A DNA stretch of 33,342 nucleotides from Acidimicrobiales bacterium (GTDB lineage: Bacteria > Actinomycetota > Acidimicrobiia > Acidimicrobiales > SHLQ01). Positions 25,374-33,289 of the stretch are shown here, piece by piece (within the stretch, counting starts at the first letter, position 1; every line of letters begins with the position of its first letter). The notes under the pieces were generated by a model, which was given only the letters and a program-made list of their open reading frames with translations, was not told the origin of the DNA and ran no database searches. The stretch lies in the NCBI GenBank assembly GCA_020629375.1, contig JAHDDK010000042.1, positions 1-33,342 of the forward strand, read 5' to 3'. The translations under genes were made by a program, and so were the position numbers.

Positions 25374-27328
25374 CGCACGAAAAGGCGACAGATACGTCGA
25401 TTGTGCACATTCGTCCGATCGACGGCACGCTCGACAGTGTCGTTCGTCTTCCGGGTTCGAAGAGTCTTGTCAATCGCGCCCTGATCATCGCGGCACTGGC
25501 CGAGGGGGAGAGTCGCTTGTCCGGGGTGGGGTGGTCTGACGACATCGAGGCGATGACCGGGTGCGTGACGGCGCTCGGTGCGACGATCCGGGTCGACGGC
25601 GATGTTGCGCAGATCGAAGGTACGGCCGGTCGGGTGCGTCGGCCTGAGCAGTCGCTCGACGCTCGTATGTCGGGGACGACCGCCCGTTTCGTGCTCCCGC
25701 TACTCGGTTTGGCCGGTGCCGGCACGCTCACGGCTCACCCACAGATGCAAGCGCGGCCGATGGCCCCGCTCGTCGACGCCATGCGCCAGCTCGGTAGCGC
25801 AGTGTCGACCGACGTACTTCCGATCGAGGTGACATCGGGATTTGGGAACGCGGATCGATGCGTGATCGATGCGGGCGTCTCGAGCCAGTTCATCAGTGCG
25901 TTGTTGATGGTCGCCCCGTGCCTCGACGATGGTCTACGCCTCGATCTCCACGGTGACGCGGTCAGTCAGCCCTACATCGACATGACCGTCTCGTTGATGC
26001 GGGCCTTCGGCGCCGGTGTGGCGAAGACCCCAGAAGGCTTCGACGTGGCACCCGGTGGTTACCGAGGTGGGAACCATCTGATCGAGCCCGATGCCTCCAC
26101 AGCGACGTACCCGCTCGCTGCGGCCGCCATCGTGGGCGGCCGCGTCGTCGTCGACGGCCTCGGACACGACTCGATCCAGGGCGACGCTGGCTTTGCCGAT
26201 GTGCTCCGGTCGATGGGTGCCAGAGTGTGGGTCGATGCGGATCGCACCGAGGTCCGCGGAAGCGGGATCCTGCGTCCGATCGACGTCAACCTCGGCGACA
26301 TGAGCGATACCGCACCCACCTTCGCTGCGCTCGCCGCTCGGGCGGATGGCGAGAGCCGTGCCACCGGAATCGGATTCATCCGGACGACCAAGGAGAGTGA
26401 CCGTGTTGCGGCATCGGTGACCGAGCTTCGTCGACTGGGCATCGACGCTGAGGTCGAAGAGGATGGCTATCGGGTCACCGGCGGCCCCCACGAACGTGTT
26501 GCGGTCGAAACCTACGAAGATCACCGAATGGCGATGTCGCTGGCCCTTCTGGGGCTCGTGGAGCCCGGCATCGACGTCGTCGATCCAGGCTGCGCCGACA
26601 AGACGTTTCCGGGGTTCTGGGATCTTCTCGACCAACTGCGGGCCGAGGCTCGCACGACGCCGCTGGTCCTCGCGATCGACGGCCCAGCCGGTAGCGGAAA
26701 GTCGACGGTGGCGGCGGCGGTCGCGGATCGGCTGCACTTGCCGCACCTCGACACCGGCGCGATGTACCGCTCCGTTGCGCTCGCTGTGCTTCGATCCGGC
26801 GTGTCGATCGACAATCATGCGGCGGTGACCGCAGCCGCGGAGCGCAGCGACATTCGGGTTGGCGGTGGACGGGTCCTCGTCGACGGAGAAGACGTCTCGG
26901 TCGCCATTCGCACGCCTGAGGTGACGTCGGCGGTATCGCCGGTCGCGGCGATCCACGGCGTTCGGGCCATCCTGGCCGATCAGCAGCGATCCTGGGCTCG
27001 GCGCCGGGGAGCTGCGGTCATCGAAGGACGCGACATCGGCACGGCGATCTTCCCCGATGCCACGTGCAAGATTTTCCTGACCGCCTCAGTGGAGGAGCGT
27101 GCTCGGCGCCGGGCTGCGGAGACTGGCGACGTGGACCTCGACGACATGATGCAGCGCATCGCCGAACGTGATCGCATCGACTCGACCCGCGAACACGATC
27201 CGCTTGTGCAGGCGGACGACGCGATGTTGCTCGACTCGACCGGAATGACCATCGATGGCGTCATCGATCAGGTCGCCGATCACTGGGAACGTGTCGTCGA
27301 CGACGGACCTGGCGGCATGTCGCGATGA
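25370..27328 (+). CDS. aroA-cmk: Bifunctional EPSP synthase - cytidylate kinase fusion
   Basis: A single 652-residue frame joins two enzymes. Residues 1 to about 424 are EPSP synthase of the shikimate pathway (GSKSLVNRALIIAAL, DARMSGTTARFVLPLLG, SSQFISALLM, KESDRVAASVTELRRLGI, YEDHRMAMSLALLG). After a linker of only about eight residues, cytidylate kinase (CMP/dCMP kinase) begins at about 432, with P-loop DGPAGSGKST at 437-446, LDTGAMYRSVAL, VIEGRDIGTAIFPDA and a closing HDP/LLDSTGMTIDGV segment. No start codon or Shine-Dalgarno separates the domains and there is no frameshift. The ATG overlaps the tyrA stop (ATGA), and the stop overlaps plsC the same way. Both active sites look complete. Confidence 0.95.
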   Translation: MTHEKATDTSIVHIRPIDGTLDSVVRLPGSKSLVNRALIIAALAEGESRLSGVGWSDDIEAMTGCVTALGATIRVDGDVAQIEGTAGRVRRPEQSLDARMSGTTARFVLPLLGLAGAGTLTAHPQMQARPMAPLVDAMRQLGSAVSTDVLPIEVTSGFGNADRCVIDAGVSSQFISALLMVAPCLDDGLRLDLHGDAVSQPYIDMTVSLMRAFGAGVAKTPEGFDVAPGGYRGGNHLIEPDASTATYPLAAAAIVGGRVVVDGLGHDSIQGDAGFADVLRSMGARVWVDADRTEVRGSGILRPIDVNLGDMSDTAPTFAALAARADGESRATGIGFIRTTKESDRVAASVTELRRLGIDAEVEEDGYRVTGGPHERVAVETYEDHRMAMSLALLGLVEPGIDVVDPGCADKTFPGFWDLLDQLRAEARTTPLVLAIDGPAGSGKSTVAAAVADRLHLPHLDTGAMYRSVALAVLRSGVSIDNHAAVTAAAERSDIRVGGGRVLVDGEDVSVAIRTPEVTSAVSPVAAIHGVRAILADQQRSWARRRGAAVIEGRDIGTAIFPDATCKIFLTASVEERARRRAAETGDVDLDDMMQRIAERDRIDSTREHDPLVQADDAMLLDSTGMTIDGVIDQVADHWERVVDDGPGGMSR

Positions 27329-28050
27329 GCGCGCAGAGTGCGTACGGCGAAGGTCTCAGCAGCGGACAGCGTCTTGCGTGGACCGTCACACGGTTCTTCA
27401 TGCGTGCCGCTGCGAAGCTGTGGTTTCGCTACGAGGTGCACGGACGGGAGAACCTTCCGACGGCCGGCGCCTTCATCGTCTCTCCCGTGCATCGATCGAA
27501 CCTCGACACTCCGCTCTTGCCGGTGATTCGGGCGGAGCCCATCCGATTCATGGGAAAAGAATCGCTGTGGAAGGTCAATCGTGCGGCGAGCTGGTTTCTG
27601 ACCATGCTGGGCGGATTCCCGGTCGAGCGGGCCACTGCGGACCGGAGTGCGCTGCGTGTCGCCGAGGAGATCCTCGAGCGCGGCGAAGCTCTCGTGATGT
27701 TTCCGGAGGGAACACGACGCGACGGCCTCGATGTGCTCGAAGAGAACATGTTCGACGGGCCGAGTTTCCTGTCCGGCCGTCAGCAGTGTCCGATCGTGCC
27801 AGTTGGAATCGGTGGAAGTGAGTATGCGATGCCAGTGGGCCGCAAGGTGGTGCTCCCGAAGAAGATCGTGTTCGTGATCGGAGAGCCGATTTTGCCTCCG
27901 ACGCCGAACGAGAACGGGCGTGTGTCGCGCAAATCGGTGAAAGCGCACACCGAACTGCTCCGACAGACGATTCAGACGCTCTTCGACGACGCTCTCATCA
28001 ACGGCGGGTACGAGACTCGGGCTCTCAACACAGGTTCAGGAGCCGAGTAG
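27325..28050 (+). CDS. plsC: 1-acyl-sn-glycerol-3-phosphate acyltransferase (PlsC family)
   Basis: Membrane-associated acyltransferase making phosphatidic acid for phospholipids. The 241 residues contain the HX4D catalytic motif (HRSNLD), the MGKESLWK region and the substrate-binding FPEGTRR motif, plus PIVPVGIGG. Its ATG overlaps the stop of aroA-cmk (ATGA), so it is translationally coupled to it; a plsC gene behind cmk is common in bacteria. The last 15 bp overlap the end of convergent ispH. Acyl acceptor specificity is inferred from family. Confidence 0.9.
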   Translation: MSAQSAYGEGLSSGQRLAWTVTRFFMRAAAKLWFRYEVHGRENLPTAGAFIVSPVHRSNLDTPLLPVIRAEPIRFMGKESLWKVNRAASWFLTMLGGFPVERATADRSALRVAEEILERGEALVMFPEGTRRDGLDVLEENMFDGPSFLSGRQQCPIVPVGIGGSEYAMPVGRKVVLPKKIVFVIGEPILPPTPNENGRVSRKSVKAHTELLRQTIQTLFDDALINGGYETRALNTGSGAE

Positions 28051-29070
28051 CCGGAGAACTTCGCTCGCGCCGAGCTGGCGGTCCCCGGTCGCTGGAACGT
28101 CGGAGCGTTGGGCGCCAAGGGTGAGTGCGGTGGCGGCGTCGATCGAGGTGAGCAGATCCCGGAGGTTGCGCGGGGGAGGGAAGTACTCGTCCTCTTCGGT
28201 AATTCGGATCTCGCTCACCCCCTGCCTGGGCGCAAGCCGGGCGAGCACCGACTCGACGAGTTCTTCGGAGGCCGAGGCACCGGCGGTCACGCCGACAACC
28301 CCGTCCAGATCATCGGGTAGCTCGTCGGCGGTGTTCACACGCAGGACTCGGGAACATCCCGACTCGGCGGCAAGCCGGGCCAACGCCATCGTGTTGCTCG
28401 AGTTCGATGACCCGATCACCACCATGGCGTCGCACCTGGGCGCGATTTCCACGAGCGCTCCCTGGCGATTCGTGGTGGCGAAGCACAGATCGGAACGTCC
28501 CGGCGTCCACATGTCGGGCCAACGGCCGAGTGCGGCATCTTGGACATCGGTCCAGTCCCGATGCGAAAGCGTCGTCTGCGCTAGGAGCGCAGTCGGACCG
28601 TCGAGTTCGTCGAGTGCCTCGACCTCGGCGACCGACTCGACGCGGTGAATCGCATCCGGGGCGACCGCCATCGTTCCGACCGCTTCCTCGTGCCCTTCGT
28701 GGCCGACGTACACGATTTGATAGCCCTTGCCGGCACGAACCTTTACCTCGTGATGCACCTTGGTGACCAGCGGGCACACGGCGTCGACGACGTACCCGCC
28801 GGTCGAGCGTGCTGCATCCACCACCTCCGGCGCCGAACCATGTGCAGACAACATGATCGGGGCCCCCGTGGGCACCTCGGCGATGTCATCGACGAAGATC
28901 ACCCCCATGTCTTCGAACCGCTGAACGACGAGCCGGTTGTGGACGATCTCGTGATAGCAGTACACGGGCGGATCGAACGATCGCACCATGGCAGCAAGTG
29001 CTTTGATCGCCATCTCGACACCGGCACAGAATCCGCGGGGAGCAGCGAGTAACACCTGGTCGACAGCCAT
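28036..29070 (-). CDS. ispH: 4-hydroxy-3-methylbut-2-enyl diphosphate reductase
   Basis: Last step of the MEP isoprenoid pathway, giving IPP and DMAPP. The 344 residues keep the three cluster-binding cysteines: C15 (APRGFCAGV), C99 (DAVCPLVTKVH) and C196 (DLCFATTNRQ), plus HEIVHN, LSAHGSAPEV and GSSNSSNTMAL. The frame runs back to 29469 but the family N-terminus begins at ATG 29070, six bases after a TACACT box. It is the only minus-strand gene in this region and converges on plsC with a 15-bp tail overlap. The enzyme needs reduced ferredoxin or flavodoxin. Confidence 0.96.
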   Translation of the reverse strand: MAVDQVLLAAPRGFCAGVEMAIKALAAMVRSFDPPVYCYHEIVHNRLVVQRFEDMGVIFVDDIAEVPTGAPIMLSAHGSAPEVVDAARSTGGYVVDAVCPLVTKVHHEVKVRAGKGYQIVYVGHEGHEEAVGTMAVAPDAIHRVESVAEVEALDELDGPTALLAQTTLSHRDWTDVQDAALGRWPDMWTPGRSDLCFATTNRQGALVEIAPRCDAMVVIGSSNSSNTMALARLAAESGCSRVLRVNTADELPDDLDGVVGVTAGASASEELVESVLARLAPRQGVSEIRITEEDEYFPPPRNLRDLLTSIDAATALTLGAQRSDVPATGDRQLGASEVLRLLGS

Positions 29071-29076
29071 GCCGCG

Positions 29077-29082
29077 AGTGTA
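29077..29082 (-). promoter_or_regulatory. -10 element (TACACT) of a leaderless ispH promoter
   Basis: On the minus strand TACACT, six bases, ATG at 29070. No Shine-Dalgarno is present. Confidence 0.55.
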
Positions 29083-29156
29083 TTGAACGCTCGACGTCGG
29101 TAACGGCCCAGCGACCGCCGTGTCGTTTGAAACACCGAGATCGCGATGCTGGCTCG

Positions 29157-29162
29157 TACCCT
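29157..29162 (+). promoter_or_regulatory. -10 element (TACCCT) of a leaderless promoter for the DUF512 gene
   Basis: TACCCT, then seven bases, then ATG 29170 (another ATG is at 29167). Together with the ispH box this makes a compact divergent promoter region. Confidence 0.5.
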
Positions 29163-29169
29163 TGGCATG

Positions 29170-30591
29170 ATGACGACGGCAACGACTCCCGGCGCAATCG
29201 ACGCCCTTCCGCGTGTTGTCGCCGTGGAACCGAATAGCGAGGCGTCTCGAGCGGGAGTTCGTCTGGGCGACGAGGTCTTGTCGATCGACGGCGTACGGCC
29301 CCGCGACATCCTCGAATGGCAGACGCTCGTCGATGGTGATGAGTTCGTCATCGAGGTCCGGCGCGACGGCATTCAGCTTGAGGTCGAGATCGACAAGGCC
29401 CCCGGAGAGCGACTCGGGCTCGAAGTGCATTCGGCGTTGTTCGACGAGGTGCGTACCTGCGACAACCATTGCGAGTTCTGCTTCATTTACCAGCTGCCAC
29501 CGAATCTACGATCCAGCTTGTATCTGAAGGACGACGACTACCGCCTCTCGTTTCTGTTTGGCAACTACACGACCCTGACCCGTTTCACCGAAGCCGATTT
29601 CGAGCGGGTCGTCACCGAGGGTCTCAGCCCACTCAACGTGTCGATTCACGCCACCGACCCCGACGTGCGCTCGGAAATGTTGCGCAACCGTCGGGGTGCG
29701 TCGAGCCTGCGTTGGCTCGACGCACTGCTCGATGCCGGTGTCGCCGTCCACGGACAAGTCGTCGTCTGTCCAGGGATCAACGACGGAGCGGTTCTCGACG
29801 ACACCCTGGCGACGATCGCCGACCGGTACCGAGCTCTTGAAACGGTGTGTGTCGTTCCGCTCGGGGTGTCCCGCTACTCGACTGAGGCTCGGATGCGGCC
29901 CCACACAACTGCCGAGGCTGCGGCGGTGTGCGATGCCGTCGAACGGTGGCAAGACGTTCTCGTTGCGTTGACCGGCCGACGGGTCGTGCATGCATCCGAC
30001 GAGTACTACCTCGCTGCCGGGCGCCCGTTTCCTTTACGCGAGGCGTATGGCGACGTGCCGATGTACGAGGACGGTGTGGGCATGGCGCGGACCTTCGAAG
30101 CCGAATTCACGGGAATCTCCGACGACGTCACGGGGCCCGAGGAAGGCTTCTTCAGCTGGGTCGACGCCGCTCCGGCCGAAGGGTACCGCGCCCCTCGAAT
30201 GGCCGACGGCGACGGTTGGGCGTCGGTCGCCATCAGGCCGCGGGCGTCGGCACCCGTTGGCGTCTTGTCTGGTCCTCTCGGAGCGGCCGTACTCCGGCCA
30301 CTCATCGCCGAGCTGGGCCGCGACGATGTGCGCGTGATCGAGGTCGAGAATCGGTTCTTTGGCGGAAACGTTGGCGTCGCCGGCCTGATGGTCGGCGAAG
30401 ACATCGCCCGAACACTCGCCGAGCAACCCGAAGGACACCGCTACCTCGTTCCCGACGTCTGTCTCAACCGAGGCGTGTTTCTGGACGGCACGAGTCCCGA
30501 GGACCTTCCACGGCCCGTCGAGATCATCCCGACCGACGGTGCCGCGCTTCGCTCGGCCCTCGACCCCGACAGCATCGGCGGTGCCTCATGA
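29170..30591 (+). CDS. DUF512 protein: PDZ-like domain, radical SAM domain, DUF512
   Basis: The 473-residue product has an N-terminal PDZ-like segment (SRAGVRLGDEVLSIDGVRPRD), then a radical SAM cluster motif CX3CX2C at C97, C101 and C104 (TCDNHCEFC), then NVSIHATDPDVR and a C-terminal DUF512 region. The cluster ligand spacing is intact, so a radical SAM reaction is likely, but the substrate is not known for this family. The ATG at 29170 is chosen for the TACCCT box seven bases upstream; the frame opens at 29146. It overlaps der as ATGA. DUF512-der pairing is seen in many bacteria, which hints at a ribosome-related role; this is inference. Confidence 0.9.
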   Translation: MTTATTPGAIDALPRVVAVEPNSEASRAGVRLGDEVLSIDGVRPRDILEWQTLVDGDEFVIEVRRDGIQLEVEIDKAPGERLGLEVHSALFDEVRTCDNHCEFCFIYQLPPNLRSSLYLKDDDYRLSFLFGNYTTLTRFTEADFERVVTEGLSPLNVSIHATDPDVRSEMLRNRRGASSLRWLDALLDAGVAVHGQVVVCPGINDGAVLDDTLATIADRYRALETVCVVPLGVSRYSTEARMRPHTTAEAAAVCDAVERWQDVLVALTGRRVVHASDEYYLAAGRPFPLREAYGDVPMYEDGVGMARTFEAEFTGISDDVTGPEEGFFSWVDAAPAEGYRAPRMADGDGWASVAIRPRASAPVGVLSGPLGAAVLRPLIAELGRDDVRVIEVENRFFGGNVGVAGLMVGEDIARTLAEQPEGHRYLVPDVCLNRGVFLDGTSPEDLPRPVEIIPTDGAALRSALDPDSIGGAS

Positions 30592-31895
30592 CGGCATTGC
30601 CAACCGTGGCAATCGTGGGGCGACCGAACGTCGGGAAGTCGACGCTCGTCAATCGTTTTCTCGGTCGCCGCGAGACCATCGTCGAAGAACGCCCCGGCGT
30701 CACTCGCGACCGCAAAGAGCTGGTCGCCGAATGGCAGGGGCGCGAGTTCACCATCATCGACACCGGCGGCTGGATGGCCGACTCCGATGGCGACGACCTC
30801 GACGCCAAGGTCTCCCGACAGAGCGAACGGGCGATCGCCGAAGCCGACGTCGTTCTGATGGTGGCGGACGCATCGGTCGGCGTAACCGCCGACGATCAGC
30901 TCGTCGCCGATCTCGTCCGTCGTATTGAGCGACCGGTATTCCTTGTGGCGAACAAGACGGACTCCGAAAAGCAAGAACACCAAATCTGGGATCTCATGAG
31001 TCTCGGTCTGGGCGAGCCGCACGCCGTCTCCGCTCTTCATGGATTCGGGGCAGGAGATCTTCTCGATCGGGTACTCGAGGTGCTTCCCGAACCCGTCGAG
31101 GAGGTGCCGGAGGACGACGAGGAGCGAATCTTCGCGGTCAGCATCGTCGGACGCCCAAATGTGGGGAAGTCGACGTTGTTCAACCGGTTGATCGGCGAGG
31201 ATCGCTCGGTTGTGCACGATCGAGCGGGGACGACCAGAGATGCGATCGACACCATCGTCGAAACGCCTGGCGGTCCGATCCGCTTCGTCGACACCGCCGG
31301 GATGCGACGCAAGGCCCGGGTCGATGAAGAGACCGAGTACTACTCGCTCGTTCGGGCTCTGCGGGCCGTGGACGAGTCCGATGTCGCCCTGCTCGTGATC
31401 GATGCCACGATCGGGGTCACGGCCCAGGATCAGCGACTCGCTGAACGTGTTGACGCGGCCGGATGTCCGATCGTCGTGCTCCTCAACAAATGGGAGCTGC
31501 TCGACGCGGAGGAGCGGCGAGACACGATGCGAACCCTCGAGCGCAAGTTGCACTTCATCGGGGAGTCCCCGGTCCTGCGAATCAGCGCGCTGACGGGCAA
31601 GAGTGTGCAGAAACTCTGGCCTGCGCTCGAGGAGGCCATCACGGACTACTCGACACGAATTCCGACCCGGAAGGTCAACCAGTCGATCCGCGCCGCCCAG
31701 GTCGCGCAGCCAGCTCCAGAAGGCGGCCGTGTGCTGTACGCCACTCAAGGAGCCACGGACCCACCGACGTTCACCCTCTTCGCCAACAAGGAGCTCCCGA
31801 AGACGTACCTCCGGTACCTCGAGCGGCGGCTTCGCGAAGACTTCGAACTCGGCAACACGCCGATCAAGCTGCGGGTTCGACGCCGGTCAGACTGA
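30588..31895 (+). CDS. der: Ribosome-assembly GTPase Der (EngA)
   Basis: Essential GTPase with two G domains in tandem that acts in 50S subunit maturation. The 435 residues show G domain 1 (VGRPNVGKST at about 9-19, DTGGW, NKTDS) and G domain 2 (VGRPNVGKST at 187-196, DTAGM, LNKWELL), then the C-terminal KH-like domain (GRVLYATQGATDPPTF, YLRYLERRLREDF). The start is the ATG overlapping the DUF512 stop; a long upstream extension of the frame lies inside DUF512 and is spurious. In mycobacteria der follows cmk; here plsC, ispH and DUF512 lie between. Confidence 0.97.
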   Translation: MTALPTVAIVGRPNVGKSTLVNRFLGRRETIVEERPGVTRDRKELVAEWQGREFTIIDTGGWMADSDGDDLDAKVSRQSERAIAEADVVLMVADASVGVTADDQLVADLVRRIERPVFLVANKTDSEKQEHQIWDLMSLGLGEPHAVSALHGFGAGDLLDRVLEVLPEPVEEVPEDDEERIFAVSIVGRPNVGKSTLFNRLIGEDRSVVHDRAGTTRDAIDTIVETPGGPIRFVDTAGMRRKARVDEETEYYSLVRALRAVDESDVALLVIDATIGVTAQDQRLAERVDAAGCPIVVLLNKWELLDAEERRDTMRTLERKLHFIGESPVLRISALTGKSVQKLWPALEEAITDYSTRIPTRKVNQSIRAAQVAQPAPEGGRVLYATQGATDPPTFTLFANKELPKTYLRYLERRLREDFELGNTPIKLRVRRRSD

Positions 31896-31935
31896 ACGTT
31901 ACGGCTGGTTGCGAAGCACACGTGTGACGGTCGGC

Positions 31936-31941
31936 TAGCCT
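31936..31941 (+). promoter_or_regulatory. -10 element (TAGCCT) of a leaderless promoter for the phosphatase gene
   Basis: TAGCCT, six bases, ATG 31948; identical hexamer and spacing to the box before the gene at 155. A 10-bp palindrome CACACGTGTG lies at 31917-31926, just upstream. Confidence 0.55.
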
Positions 31942-31947
31942 TGAAGA

Positions 31948-33033
31948 ATGAAGACCGTGGTCCTCATCGGTCTCGGCATCGTGTGTGTCGTGGCGGCGAT
32001 CAGCTGGGCTCGCTCGGCCCGCTATCGGCGTCGGTTCCTCACCAATCTCGAACAGGACGCCGACAATCCGCTCCAGGAAGGCGCTCTCAGCCTTGCCCGG
32101 TCAGCGTTCCGCAAGGAAGCGCATTCGGCGATTCTGTATTCGGTGTTAGCCGCTGCGGCGTTCTTCACGGCATTCTCCGATGACGACCGAGTCGCCATGG
32201 TCTTCGCCGTCGCCGCCGCACCTGCGCTGGTATCGGTCTACTGGTCGCGAGGCGCAGTCCAAGAAGCACGCCTGAGCCGACAGCGATTCTTCCTCGAGCG
32301 ACGGGCAGAAGAAGCGCTCCAGCAAGAGGACTTTGCGCCGAAAGCCTGGGCGTCCCGACTCGCCCCCGACGCGCTCCCCGACATCACCGGGTTCGAGGTC
32401 GGGCGCGTCTACGAAGCCGGTTCGGGTCTGATGGCCGGCGACTTCTTCGACGTGTACCGCGTCGGCCCCAAGCGCATCGCCGCGGTCATTGGCGACGTCG
32501 CTGGTCACGGAATCGAATCATCGATCACCGCCTTCCAGGCGAAGTACCTCCTCCGGGTCTTCCTCCGCCAGTTTCGTGACCCTGCACAGGCCCTCGAAGA
32601 ACTCAACCAGCAGATGGCCGAGATGGATCGCGGCGAGGAGTTCATCTCGATGATCGTCGTGGTCTTCGACACCGAGGCCGGAACGCTCCGCTTCGCCTCC
32701 GCCGGTCACCCCGCCGGATGGCTGTGGCACGACCGAGAAGTTCGCCCGCTCCGTGCAACCGGCCCACTCTTGATGCTGGATCCCAAGGCGACCTACTTCT
32801 CCAAAGAAATCCCGCTCTCGCTCGACGACTTCGTCCTGCTCTACACCGACGGACTCACCGAAGCTCGAAACGGTGACGAACTGTTTGGCGAAGAACGCAT
32901 CGCGATGGCGATCCGCCGCGATCCCGGCGCTGCCCCAGACGTGCTCGTCAAAGGACTTCTCGAAGAAGCTCGAGACTTCGCCCACGGCGTGATCGACGAC
33001 GACGTCGCCATCCTCGCCGTCCGCCGGAGTTGA
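31948..33033 (+). CDS. Membrane-anchored PP2C-type (RsbU/SpoIIE) serine phosphatase
   Basis: The 361 residues have an N-terminal membrane helix (about 3-20), two more (about 60-77 and 80-97), a short charged helical linker and a SpoIIE/PP2C catalytic domain from about 145. Metal-binding and core motifs are present: GDFFDV (164-169), GDVAGHG (182-188), ASAGHPAGW and LLYTDGLTEARNGDELFG. Such phosphatases dephosphorylate anti-sigma-factor antagonists (STAS proteins) or other Ser/Thr phosphoproteins; no STAS, kinase or sigma gene is within view, so the target is unknown. No PAS, GAF or HAMP sensor domain is visible, so the membrane part would be the input. The zinc-ribbon gene follows after three bases. 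Confidence 0.9.
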   Translation: MKTVVLIGLGIVCVVAAISWARSARYRRRFLTNLEQDADNPLQEGALSLARSAFRKEAHSAILYSVLAAAAFFTAFSDDDRVAMVFAVAAAPALVSVYWSRGAVQEARLSRQRFFLERRAEEALQQEDFAPKAWASRLAPDALPDITGFEVGRVYEAGSGLMAGDFFDVYRVGPKRIAAVIGDVAGHGIESSITAFQAKYLLRVFLRQFRDPAQALEELNQQMAEMDRGEEFISMIVVVFDTEAGTLRFASAGHPAGWLWHDREVRPLRATGPLLMLDPKATYFSKEIPLSLDDFVLLYTDGLTEARNGDELFGEERIAMAIRRDPGAAPDVLVKGLLEEARDFAHGVIDDDVAILAVRRS

Positions 33034-33036
33034 CCG

Positions 33037-33261
33037 GTGCCATGGTGTGACACGTGCAGCGAGTATCGGACGCCCAACTCGCTCGCCGAACACGGTCAGT
33101 GCGAGCAGTGCGGCAACGACGTCGCCGCCACGGCCGAAGACTCGTCCAGCGCCCGTAGCGTCGGCCAGTCTGCGCCGTGGCACTTCTGGCTGGTCGTCGT
33201 CGCCCTCGGCATCTATCTCCTGTGGAGACTGATCGACGGCATCACGTTGTTGGTCACGTGA
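33037..33261 (+). CDS. Small zinc-ribbon membrane protein
   Basis: The 74-residue product begins MPWCDTC, with a second pair CEQC about 15 residues later, giving a CX2C...CX2C zinc ribbon, then a Ser/Ala linker and one hydrophobic helix (about 48-67, WHFWLVVVALGIYLLW). The GTG start lies three bases after the phosphatase stop with GGAG seven bases upstream, so both genes are probably coexpressed. It is likely a cytoplasmic ribbon on a single C-terminal membrane anchor. The function is not recognised. Confidence 0.8.
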   Translation: MPWCDTCSEYRTPNSLAEHGQCEQCGNDVAATAEDSSSARSVGQSAPWHFWLVVVALGIYLLWRLIDGITLLVT

Positions 33262-33278
33262 GCTTCGACCAGTACAGT
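33250..33278 (+). promoter_or_regulatory. Promoter of tRNA-Pro
   Basis: TTGGTC (33250-33255), 17-bp spacer, TACAGT (33273-33278); predicted start about 33285, five bases before the mature tRNA. The -35 box overlaps the end of the zinc-ribbon gene. Confidence 0.65.
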
Positions 33279-33289
33279 GACGGGCCGAA

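Noticed and set aside
16132..33261. CACGTG motif repeated in several intergenic regions (16132, 31919, 33255 regions)
   Set aside because: A six-base CG-rich palindrome is expected about ten times by chance in a window of this size and GC; only the 14-bp extension at 16085 seemed worth keeping.
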